From assembly GCA_913062815.1 (NCBI GenBank), contig CAJXWZ010000025.1, forward strand, positions 1-64,000: 64,000 bases of DNA, given 5' to 3'. This DNA comes from an uncultured Colwellia sp. (GTDB taxonomy: Bacteria > Pseudomonadota > Gammaproteobacteria > Enterobacterales > Alteromonadaceae). The notes beneath the pieces were generated by a model, which searched no databases, had not been told where the DNA came from, and was given only the letters and a program-made list of their open reading frames with translations. Positions 51,564 to 59,730 of this stretch are shown one piece after another. A program made the position numbers and the translations under genes. Every line of letters begins with the position of its first letter. Within the stretch, counting starts at the first letter, position 1.

Positions 51564-52850
51564 ATGACTAAACCTGAGTTATTAATAGTAGATGATGAAG
51601 AAGATGTGCTTAACGCGCTTAAAAGGCTTTTACGAAAAGAGTTTGAGCTGCATTTGTTTTCAGATCCGCTTGCGGCATTAGATTTCTTTAAAAATAATCC
51701 TGTACCTCTGGTTATATCAGACATGCGTATGCCTATAATGGACGGAGCTACATTTTTAGCAAGAGTCACAGAAATTAGTCAAAGGTCAAAACGTTTTCTT
51801 TTAACCGGTCATGCAGATATTAACTCAACAGTTTCTGCAGTAAATGAAGGAAAGATCTCTCATTATTTTGCTAAGCCATGGGACAATAATGAATTGGTCT
51901 CTGAACTAAAGTTAGCGCACGAGTTGTTTCTTTCTGAAGTTAAATCTAAAAGGTTATTAAGAAGAAATATTGAAAAGAATGCTGAGCTTTCTCTTTTAAA
52001 TGATGCCTTAGGGCTAGAAGTCGATAAAGGCAAGAAAAAACTAGAATTGCTTTCATATCGAGAAGCTAAAAGTTTTGTAAGGCTCAAAAAAACATTTTCA
52101 ACATTCATTGACCTTAATGCGGATACTATTTCTCTTCATACTCAAGACAAGACTAAGCACAATTATAGAGTTGCTGCGCAAGCTAGACTTGTTGCAGAAC
52201 AGTTGACGAATGACAAACTGGTTATTTTTCAAATTTATATTGCAGGTCTACTATATGAAACTGGCAAGTTAGCCCTACCACAATCATTACTAGTGCAAAC
52301 GTTTGACTCAATGAGTCAACAAGACCGAACTTTATTTAATAACTTTTATAGTGAAGGTTTCAATTTGCTACTCAAAGTAAAAGAGCTTAGTAATATCGCC
52401 AACATCATTAAGCATATCCCAGAGCATTATAATGGGCTAGGTCTTCCGGAGCATTTGTCTAAGGAAGATATCCCTCTTGGATCTCGGATATTATCGGTAG
52501 TCTCCGCATACGATAACTTAGCTATTGGTAGACAAACACAAGCTGTTATTTCTACTATTGAGGCTCAACACCGTATTAAGGAACTGTCTAAATCAATATA
52601 TGATCCCCATGTTGTTAATCAATTTATTACCTTACTGGAGAGCATGCCAAATGCAACCGAGGGTAGTGTTGAGTATATTGTTAATATTTCGCAACTTGAA
52701 GTTGACCATATTCTCGCTAAAGATTTAGCGAACCCTAATCAAAGTATCCTTTTGACCAAAGGAACAATTATCGAAGCTCATCATATTGAAAAATTGAAAG
52801 CATTAGAGGTTGAACATAACGTCTCTTTTTCTTTATTCATTTTAAAATAA
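51564..52850 (+). CDS. Receiver protein with degenerate HD-GYP domain
   Basis: 428 residues. Receiver about 5-120 with Asp53 (VISDMRMP), a coiled coil about 120-165, then an HD-GYP-like domain about 175-380. Metal ligands of active HD-GYP phosphodiesterases are changed: HN at 199-200 where HD is expected, YETGK at 231-235 for HDIGK, and HIPEHYNGLGLPE at 284-296 in place of HHE..DG.GYP. It is likely inactive against cyclic di-GMP and may bind it or a protein partner. The first receiver of the SypF-like protein is similar. It is a single gene with its own sigma-54-type promoter. Confidence 0.82.
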   Translation: MTKPELLIVDDEEDVLNALKRLLRKEFELHLFSDPLAALDFFKNNPVPLVISDMRMPIMDGATFLARVTEISQRSKRFLLTGHADINSTVSAVNEGKISHYFAKPWDNNELVSELKLAHELFLSEVKSKRLLRRNIEKNAELSLLNDALGLEVDKGKKKLELLSYREAKSFVRLKKTFSTFIDLNADTISLHTQDKTKHNYRVAAQARLVAEQLTNDKLVIFQIYIAGLLYETGKLALPQSLLVQTFDSMSQQDRTLFNNFYSEGFNLLLKVKELSNIANIIKHIPEHYNGLGLPEHLSKEDIPLGSRILSVVSAYDNLAIGRQTQAVISTIEAQHRIKELSKSIYDPHVVNQFITLLESMPNATEGSVEYIVNISQLEVDHILAKDLANPNQSILLTKGTIIEAHHIEKLKALEVEHNVSFSLFILK

Positions 52851-53089
52851 AATGTATTTATTTACTTATAGCAGTTTTTAACTGCATTGACTGACAACGG
52901 TCATTGCAATAAAAGACAATTGTCGTATAAAAGTAACTATTGGTAGCATTCCATTACACTTTTACCCTAAATTTAAATAACCTATTGCCATTAGCATATT
53001 GATCAATTTGGTTTTGATCAGTATAACTAAAACAACTATTGCTCATCCATCACCCTTATTCTTACTTTGAATTCTGAGACTATAAATTT

Positions 53090-55558
53090 ATGAAATTAAA
53101 ATTATTAGCTGCTACTTTAAGTTTATCTTTAGTTGCATGTGTAAACACGGAAAAACTAGTACAAAATAATCCTGACAAAGCCTCTTTGCCTGCAACGGTT
53201 ATAGTACCTGCTAGTGTTGATGCAGCAGTGATTTCTGCTAATCAAACTATTACCCTAGAGCAAATAATGGCTGATCCTGACTGGTTTGGTCGCGCGCCTG
53301 AATCATGGTATTGGGGTGATGATAGTAATACGGTTTTTTATAAACAAAAGCAATTGGGAACACCACTAAGAGATTTGTTGGTCAAGTCATTGGCTGCTAA
53401 TTCAACCGTTAGCAAAGTAAAGTTATCTAACCAGCATAAAGTTTCAAACAATAATGCCAAAAGAAACATAACTGACAGCCATGAGGTTTACACCTATAGT
53501 GGTAATGTTTTCGTGAAAGACCTAACCAGTAAAATGGTAACTCAGATCACACATACCTCTACCCAAGAAACTGACGCGATATTTTTAACAAATGGTCAAG
53601 TAGCCTATAGAGCAGGAAACAGCTTCTTTTCCCATAATTTATCGTCAGGACAAATTGTCGAATTAGCTAACTTACAAATGAAAGAGCAGCCAAAAGAGAT
53701 TCAAGCGCCAGCGAGTTACTTAGCGAAAGAGCAACATAAATTAATTAGCTACATTGCGCTACAACAAAGAAATGCAAAACTTAAAGAAGAACAAAAAAAT
53801 AAGCTAACCACAAATAATAGTTCTATTTTCCAACGTAAATTTTATTTCGGAAAAGATAATCGCGTCAGTCACGCTAGTTTATCGCCAGCGGGTGATAAGT
53901 TATTAGTCAGCATAGCTTCAGCAAAATCTAGTCGTGATAAAGCTGATATTATGCCAAATTATGTTACTAAAGATGGCACAATCGCCGCAGAAAAAGTGCG
54001 TGCACGCGTGGCTAATAACCGACAATACCAAGAAACGCTTTTTATTATTGATTTGAGCACCGGGCAGAAAACAGCGTTGAGTTATGAAAGTTTGCCTGAT
54101 TTTGATGCGGATGTACTCGCAAAAGTAAAAAAGGAAAATTTTGCCCGAGAAGGGAAAAACTACACGAGCAAAAAACAAGCGCGAAATATTCATTTATTGC
54201 AAATGTGGCACCCCGTTAAATGGAGTACAGATGGCAGTGAAGTGGCTATGTTTTTAGAGGCTTGGGATAATAAAACCCGTTGGTTAACAACGGTTGATTT
54301 TTCTAAGGGTGAATTGGTTACTCAACATAAGCTTCATGATGATGCGTGGATTAACTACTCTTTGAATGAGTTTGATTGGGTGGGTAATAGTGCACTTTAT
54401 TATTTATCTGAAGAAAGCGGTTACTCGCACCTTTATCATAAGGCCTTGAGTAGTAAAAAAGCGACACAATTAACTTCAGGAAAATTTGAAGTGAGTGCTG
54501 TTACGTTAATGAAAGACAAACAGCGCTTTGTGTTTAAGGCGAATAAAAAACACCCTGGCATTTATGAAATTTATCAAGTTGATTCAACCAAGCGCCTTAG
54601 TGCCCTAACAGATTTAGGCGGAATGAATAATTACGCCCTAAGCCCAGATGAATCAAAGTTACTAATCGAACATTCAAGCTTAACAATGCCACCAGAGTTG
54701 TATGTTAAAACACTAATAGCGGACGATGCAGTACAAATAACATATACTGTTTCAGAAGCGTTTAAAGCCATGCCGTGGTCAGCACCAACGATAGTTGCCA
54801 TACCTTCGAGCCATCAAAAAGAGCCGATATATTCACGTGTCTATTTACCAGAAAACTATGATAAGACCAATGAAAAAAACCGTGCGGTAATGTTTACCCA
54901 TGGCGCAGGTTACTTGCAAAACTCTCATTTAGGCTGGTCAGGTTATTTCCGCGAATTTATGTTTCACTCTATGTTAGTACAGCAAGGGTATGTCGTAATA
55001 GATATGGACTATCGCGCTTCAGCCGGGTATGGCCGAGATTGGCGAACCAGTATATATCGTCATATGGGAAAAGTTGAAGTTGAAGATATGCGTGACGGTG
55101 TAAATTGGATTGTTGAAAATGCAAATGTAGATGCTGATAGAGTCGGAACATATGGTGGCTCATATGGTGGGTTTTTAACACTTATGTCGATGTTTACAGC
55201 ACCTGATTTATTCGAATCTGGCTCCGCTATTCGCTTGGTTTCTGATTGGGCATATTATAATCATGGCTATACTGCTAATATTTTAAATACACCTGCAGAC
55301 GATGCTATAGCATATGAACGTAGCTCGCCTATTTATTTTGCTGAAGGTTTGAATAAGCCACTATTGATAAATGCACCAATGGTCGATGATAATGTGTTTT
55401 TTGAAGATACGGTTCGTTTAGTGCAACGTTTAATTGAATTAGAGAAACAAGACTTTGAAACGGCCATTTATCCGGTCGAGCCCCACGGTTTTGTTCAACC
55501 TAGCTCGTGGCTAAATGAATATCGTCGTATTTATAAGTTGTTTGAAAACACCTTATAA
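53090..55558 (+). CDS. S9-family prolyl oligopeptidase-like lipoprotein (DPP IV type)
   Basis: 822 residues. Lipoprotein signal with LVAC, Cys17. Residues about 60-560 form a beta-propeller region with WD-like strands. The alpha/beta-hydrolase domain follows with the nucleophile Ser691 in GGSYGG, acid Asp766 or Asp767 in PMVDDNV and His799 in EPHGF, so the triad is complete. It should cleave short peptides, often after proline, outside or at the outer membrane. It stands alone with a terminator. No link to the polysaccharide locus is visible. Confidence 0.9.
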   Translation: MKLKLLAATLSLSLVACVNTEKLVQNNPDKASLPATVIVPASVDAAVISANQTITLEQIMADPDWFGRAPESWYWGDDSNTVFYKQKQLGTPLRDLLVKSLAANSTVSKVKLSNQHKVSNNNAKRNITDSHEVYTYSGNVFVKDLTSKMVTQITHTSTQETDAIFLTNGQVAYRAGNSFFSHNLSSGQIVELANLQMKEQPKEIQAPASYLAKEQHKLISYIALQQRNAKLKEEQKNKLTTNNSSIFQRKFYFGKDNRVSHASLSPAGDKLLVSIASAKSSRDKADIMPNYVTKDGTIAAEKVRARVANNRQYQETLFIIDLSTGQKTALSYESLPDFDADVLAKVKKENFAREGKNYTSKKQARNIHLLQMWHPVKWSTDGSEVAMFLEAWDNKTRWLTTVDFSKGELVTQHKLHDDAWINYSLNEFDWVGNSALYYLSEESGYSHLYHKALSSKKATQLTSGKFEVSAVTLMKDKQRFVFKANKKHPGIYEIYQVDSTKRLSALTDLGGMNNYALSPDESKLLIEHSSLTMPPELYVKTLIADDAVQITYTVSEAFKAMPWSAPTIVAIPSSHQKEPIYSRVYLPENYDKTNEKNRAVMFTHGAGYLQNSHLGWSGYFREFMFHSMLVQQGYVVIDMDYRASAGYGRDWRTSIYRHMGKVEVEDMRDGVNWIVENANVDADRVGTYGGSYGGFLTLMSMFTAPDLFESGSAIRLVSDWAYYNHGYTANILNTPADDAIAYERSSPIYFAEGLNKPLLINAPMVDDNVFFEDTVRLVQRLIELEKQDFETAIYPVEPHGFVQPSSWLNEYRRIYKLFENTL

Positions 55559-55587
55559 TCATCTATTAAATGATTGTTATGTTTGCA

Positions 55588-55622
55588 AACCAGTAGCTAA
55601 CCAAAGCCACTGGTTTTTTTTA
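55588..55622 (+). terminator. Intrinsic terminator of the S9 peptidase gene
   Basis: AACCAGT and ACTGGTT form a stem, extended by GCT/AGC after one mismatch, followed by a run of eight T. The stem lies across the last codons of the convergent rhombosortase gene. Confidence 0.8.
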
Positions 55623-56211
55623 TTTTTAATAGATAAACAATAGAAAACAATAGACCGCCGATGGCTCCCCATAGGTGTGCATCTACAGCCACATTAGCTT
55701 CAATTAGACTACTAACATCAGCACTGGCTCCGTATAGTTGTTCATGGGCAATCTTGAGCCATACACCGATGAACAAAAGATAACCTGTTTTATCATTATT
55801 AAAGATATCCATTAACGCCCCAAATATAAATATGCCATGTAAGACCCCTGATAAACCTACGTATTGTAATAATGCAGGGTTAAAGAAATATATACCTAAA
55901 CTTGTACTAACGGCACAACTTAAAAATACGCAGCTGTAGTTCTTTAGGTTATAAAATTGGCCATGAAGCGCCCAAAGTAAAGTTAATGCCGCTAAGTTAA
56001 GGGATAAATGAAAGCCATTAGTATGAAGTAAATGACCTGTAAATATGCGCCATAACTCTCCTTCACTTATTAAGTCTCTTTGATAGAACAACGCTTGAGT
56101 AATAGAGTCGCCATTTACATTTTCTAAAATAAAAAGTAATAGAGATAAGGCAAAGAGCAGTAAAACAAGTGAAGATTGGCGGCGAGATAGAGGTAAATTA
56201 CTAAAATTCAT
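55597..56211 (-). CDS. rrtA: Rhombosortase
   Basis: 204 residues with about six membrane helices. The rhomboid serine-protease pattern of the rhombosortase branch is present: GHLLHTNGFHLSLNL at 59-73, nucleophile Ser121 in GLSG, and His179 in AHLWGAIGG. Rhombosortases cut the C-terminal GlyGly-CTERM signal of secreted proteins in the inner membrane. No GlyGly-CTERM protein is complete in the window; the large protein starting at 59731 is a candidate substrate whose C-terminus lies outside. Confidence 0.85.
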   Translation of the reverse strand: MNFSNLPLSRRQSSLVLLLFALSLLLFILENVNGDSITQALFYQRDLISEGELWRIFTGHLLHTNGFHLSLNLAALTLLWALHGQFYNLKNYSCVFLSCAVSTSLGIYFFNPALLQYVGLSGVLHGIFIFGALMDIFNNDKTGYLLFIGVWLKIAHEQLYGASADVSSLIEANVAVDAHLWGAIGGLLFSIVYLLKIKKTSGFG

Positions 56212-56298
56212 GTCTGTTAATGTTTAAGGCTGAAGTCTTTATTGCTTGAGTATACAATGTCGGCATAGTAATTTTAATATATACGGTACATTTCTTTT

Positions 56299-56946
56299 AT
56301 GGCTAGAAATTTGTGTACACAGTGTCAACGTCCTACAAGGGCCTGTATTTGTGATTTTATCTATAAGATCAACAATATAATTCCAGTTTTAGTATTGCAA
56401 CACCCAACAGAGGTAAAGCAAGTTAAAGGCACCGTCGCCTTGTTAGAACGTTCATTTGATTTATGTCAGGTATTGGTAGGCGAAGATTTTACAAAAAATA
56501 CTGAATTAAACCATCTATTAGCTAAACATAGCTCAGTTTTGCTTTATCCCAGTAAACAAGCTCAAGTTATTCCTTTAAATATAAATGGTAGTTACAATAA
56601 GCAACAATTTTTTGACAACAATAAACCACCACTATTGATAATACTCGATGGTACATGGAAAAAAGTTTATCGTATGTTTATGTTATCTAAAAACTTACAA
56701 TCTCTAAAGCAAATTTGTTTACCTGATATTGTAGCCAATCAAGGTCAATATTTAATTCGCAAGGTAGCAAAAGCAAAGGCCTTATCAAGTTTGGAAGCCA
56801 CTTGCTACGCACTTTCATTACTTGAAGGGGATTTGCAAAAAATCAGTATTTCTCCAACAAACCAAGGAATAGATTGTGGTTGTTATCAGCCGCTCATAAA
56901 TAAATTTGTACAGTTTAATCAATTTCAGTTATCTTTTAGAAAATGA
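56299..56946 (+). CDS. tapT: DTW-domain tRNA-uridine aminocarboxypropyltransferase (TapT-like)
   Basis: 215 residues. Zinc cysteines CTQCQRPTRACIC at 6-18, VLQHPTEVKQVKGT, the DTW-type motif LDGTWKK, and LIRKVAKAKALSSLEA are all in family order. DTW proteins transfer an aminocarboxypropyl group from SAM to uridine 47 in the variable loop of tRNA (acp3U). It has no obvious operon partners. Length is slightly shorter than E. coli YfiP/TapT. Confidence 0.85.
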   Translation: MARNLCTQCQRPTRACICDFIYKINNIIPVLVLQHPTEVKQVKGTVALLERSFDLCQVLVGEDFTKNTELNHLLAKHSSVLLYPSKQAQVIPLNINGSYNKQQFFDNNKPPLLIILDGTWKKVYRMFMLSKNLQSLKQICLPDIVANQGQYLIRKVAKAKALSSLEATCYALSLLEGDLQKISISPTNQGIDCGCYQPLINKFVQFNQFQLSFRK

Positions 56947-57004
56947 ATAATTCATATTATTCATTTATTAATAATTTTTCCTAAACAAAACAATGTGATT
57001 CCCA

Positions 57005-58765
57005 ATGACTATTAATCTCCTTTTATCGCTTTCATCGGCCAGCTTACTTTTAATCGCTAATACAGTTATAGCGAACCCTGTTGCTACCAAAAGAGAAACC
57101 CGAGAACCTGAAGCTGCTACAGGTTATGAGAATAAGAAAGCTGTTCATGGTTCAAAATACATGGTGGTGGCAGCCAATCCATATGCAAGTAAAGCCGGGT
57201 TTAATATATTAGCTCAAGGCGGAAGTGCTGTTGATGCAGCAATAGCTGTTCAGCTGGTACTTACCTTAGTTGAGCCGCAATCATCCGGTATTGGTGGTGG
57301 CACGTTTATGCTTCACTGGGATGAACAAAATAAGCATATGACTAGTTTTGATGGTAGAGAAATAGCACCAGCATCAGCAACGAGCAGCTTATTTTTAGAT
57401 AAAAAGGGTAATGCACTTAAGTGGATTGATGCTGTTGTCGGCGGTCGCTCTGTTGGCGTACCAGGTGTAATAGCAACCTTTAAAAAAGCACATGATCGTT
57501 ATGGTAAATTGCCTTGGTCTGTATTATTTGAACCAGCTATCTCACTTGCAGATAAAGGCTTTGTAGTATCTAAGCGTTTAGAAAAGCTATTAAGTATGAA
57601 TTTTAACCCGGGCATTCATTCTTTGAAGGAAATAAACCAGTACTTTTTTCCTAATGGAAAATCTGTAAAAGCAGGAGATGTTCTGGTAAATAAAAAATTA
57701 GCTAATGTTTATCGCAGTATTGCAAAAGAAGGCATTGATGTTTTTTATAAAGGTTGGATAGCTAAAAGAATTGTTGATGAAGTTCAAAATTCAACGATTT
57801 CACCTGGTTTACTTTCTTTAAAAGACATGGCGAACTATCAAGTTATGGAGCGTCAGCCTGTTTGCGGAGACTATCGACAATACAACATATGTGGCATGGC
57901 ACCACCCAGTTCTGGAGGTGTTGCTGTTATTCAAATTTTGGGACAGTTAGAAAAATTTGAGCTATCTAAATATCAACCAAATTCAATAGAGGCGATGCAT
58001 TTATACACTCAAAGCTCGCGCTTAGCTTTTGCCGACAGGAATCGATATATTGCAGATGCTGATTTTGTTGAAGTACCCACTGAAGGGCTTATTGAACCAG
58101 ACTATTTAGCTAAACGTTCTCTTTTGATAGATCCAAACAAAGATATGGGTAAAGCTGTTTCAGGACAACCAATTGGAGCAATTGCTTTAGCCAAAGACAA
58201 TGCCATTGAACGCCCATCTACGTCGCATTTTACTATCATTGATGGTCAAGGTAACGCTGTTTCTATGACCAGTAGTATTGAAAATGGGTTTGGCTCAGCG
58301 TTGATGGTTGAAGGGTTTATTTTAAATAACCAGTTGACTGATTTTTCTTTAGCACCCAAAAGAAATGGCAATTTGGTGGCAAATAGAGTTCAGCCCAATA
58401 AACGTCCTCGAAGCTCCATGGCACCGATGATGGTTTTCAATAAAGACAAATCCTTAAAACTGCTGGTAGGCTCACCGGGTGGCAGCCGTATTATTAACTA
58501 TGTTGCACAAACCATGATAGGAGTACTTGATTGGAACCTCGATCCTCAAGAAGCTATTAATCTGCCAAAAATATCAAATCGAAATTATGTGACTACACTT
58601 GAACGTGGTACTTCTGCGGCTGCGTTAAAGACGTTATTTGAGGAAAAAGGTCATCAAGTTCAATTACGTGATTTAAATAGTGGTATTCATGCTATCGAGG
58701 TGACAAAAACAGGTCTGGTTGGCGGTGCTGATCCTCGCAGGGAAGGACTTGTTTTAGCTAAATAG
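57005..58765 (+). CDS. ggt: Gamma-glutamyltransferase
   Basis: 586 residues, full length. A signal peptide covers about 1-23. The proenzyme should cut itself before Thr406 (PSTSHFTI), giving large and small subunits. Substrate-binding parts seen: QSSGIGGGTFMLHWD, FDGREIAP and later the small-subunit GSPGGSRIINYV. It hydrolyses or transpeptidates gamma-glutamyl compounds such as glutathione in the periplasm. Upstream no strong SD is seen. The terminator at 58800 closes the gene. Confidence 0.93.
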   Translation: MTINLLLSLSSASLLLIANTVIANPVATKRETREPEAATGYENKKAVHGSKYMVVAANPYASKAGFNILAQGGSAVDAAIAVQLVLTLVEPQSSGIGGGTFMLHWDEQNKHMTSFDGREIAPASATSSLFLDKKGNALKWIDAVVGGRSVGVPGVIATFKKAHDRYGKLPWSVLFEPAISLADKGFVVSKRLEKLLSMNFNPGIHSLKEINQYFFPNGKSVKAGDVLVNKKLANVYRSIAKEGIDVFYKGWIAKRIVDEVQNSTISPGLLSLKDMANYQVMERQPVCGDYRQYNICGMAPPSSGGVAVIQILGQLEKFELSKYQPNSIEAMHLYTQSSRLAFADRNRYIADADFVEVPTEGLIEPDYLAKRSLLIDPNKDMGKAVSGQPIGAIALAKDNAIERPSTSHFTIIDGQGNAVSMTSSIENGFGSALMVEGFILNNQLTDFSLAPKRNGNLVANRVQPNKRPRSSMAPMMVFNKDKSLKLLVGSPGGSRIINYVAQTMIGVLDWNLDPQEAINLPKISNRNYVTTLERGTSAAALKTLFEEKGHQVQLRDLNSGIHAIEVTKTGLVGGADPRREGLVLAK

Positions 58766-58799
58766 CGGTTTAATATATGATCGGCAAGAAATAGTGACA

Positions 58800-58846
58800 A
58801 GTGCGGCAATAAAAGGTCTTTTGTGATTATTTCGCACTGCTTTTTT
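58800..58846 (+). terminator. Intrinsic terminator of ggt
   Basis: AGTGCG (58800-58805) and CGCACT (58833-58838) form the base of a hairpin whose interior can pair further (AATAA/TTATT). It is followed by GCTTTTTT. Confidence 0.7.
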
Positions 58847-59007
58847 CATTACTTTTGTCACTATAGCCGTTATGCTTGCTCTGTTATTACTCTTTAAATA
58901 AGTTTGGTTATTGCCTATCAAATTGGTTTGTTTTTTGCTTGTAACACTTATAGTTCTATTTCATCTAGAATAACCCTTAGACGACAATAATTTGTCAGGA
59001 GAGTAGT

Positions 59008-59598
59008 GTGAGCAGTAAAAAACGTCTTAATAAATCAACCTCAACGTTAGTAACAGTTCTTATCAGCGTACTAATGTTGGTCTCCGCCAATAGTTATGCT
59101 ATTGAACCTTTAATACATATTCACAAAGCTGATCAAGAAGGCACGTATGGTGTGAGTCTAGGTTTAAGTGATAGCTTTTTCAAACAAAAAGAATTTAATT
59201 GGAGTGTTAGTTATAATCGACTACAAGACGTTAATGTAACTTGGAATGGTGATGATATTGACTTTTCTTTAGATACTATTGATCTTATGTTGAGCTACCG
59301 TTATCAACCAAAATCCTATAGTACTTTTATTAAAAGTTTGATGTTTGAATTTCAAGCGGGTGTGGGTGTTTCCTTAACTGAAAACAAATTTGTTTGGCCA
59401 GCGTTAAACGAAGAAAAGTTCTTTTCTGAACAAGGTGACATTAATGGCGTAGTCGCCTTTTTAGTGCATAAAAAATTCACAAATCAAGTGTCTATGCAGC
59501 TTGGGGTAAAACATTACCCGGATTATTCTGAGTTTGGTAATGTTTCATCTATTTTTGTTGGTTTCAGTTATCGTTTTGGGCAACAAGAAGGTTATTAA
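59008..59598 (+). CDS. Small outer-membrane beta-barrel-like protein
   Basis: 196 residues from a GTG start with CAGGAGAG before it. A signal peptide ends near NSYA at about 31. The mature part shows alternating aromatic/hydrophobic strands (YGVSLGLSD, WSVSYNRLQD, LMLSYRYQP, FEFQAGVGVSL, MQLGVKHYPD) and ends with SSIFVGFSYRFG, a typical barrel closing strand, plus a short tail. No specific family was recognised. It is alone, 130 bases before the large acidic protein. Confidence 0.75.
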   Translation: MSSKKRLNKSTSTLVTVLISVLMLVSANSYAIEPLIHIHKADQEGTYGVSLGLSDSFFKQKEFNWSVSYNRLQDVNVTWNGDDIDFSLDTIDLMLSYRYQPKSYSTFIKSLMFEFQAGVGVSLTENKFVWPALNEEKFFSEQGDINGVVAFLVHKKFTNQVSMQLGVKHYPDYSEFGNVSSIFVGFSYRFGQQEGY

Positions 59599-59730
59599 TT
59601 AGCCATTCTTGTTGAATGAACTAATCTTAAATAACTTTTAACCAAACATCATTTAGCTTACCTAATCCGCGGAAAGTTAAAACTTGGTTCTTTGGTTTCT
59701 CATTTTAGTATGCGTATGGAGAAGTTTTAA

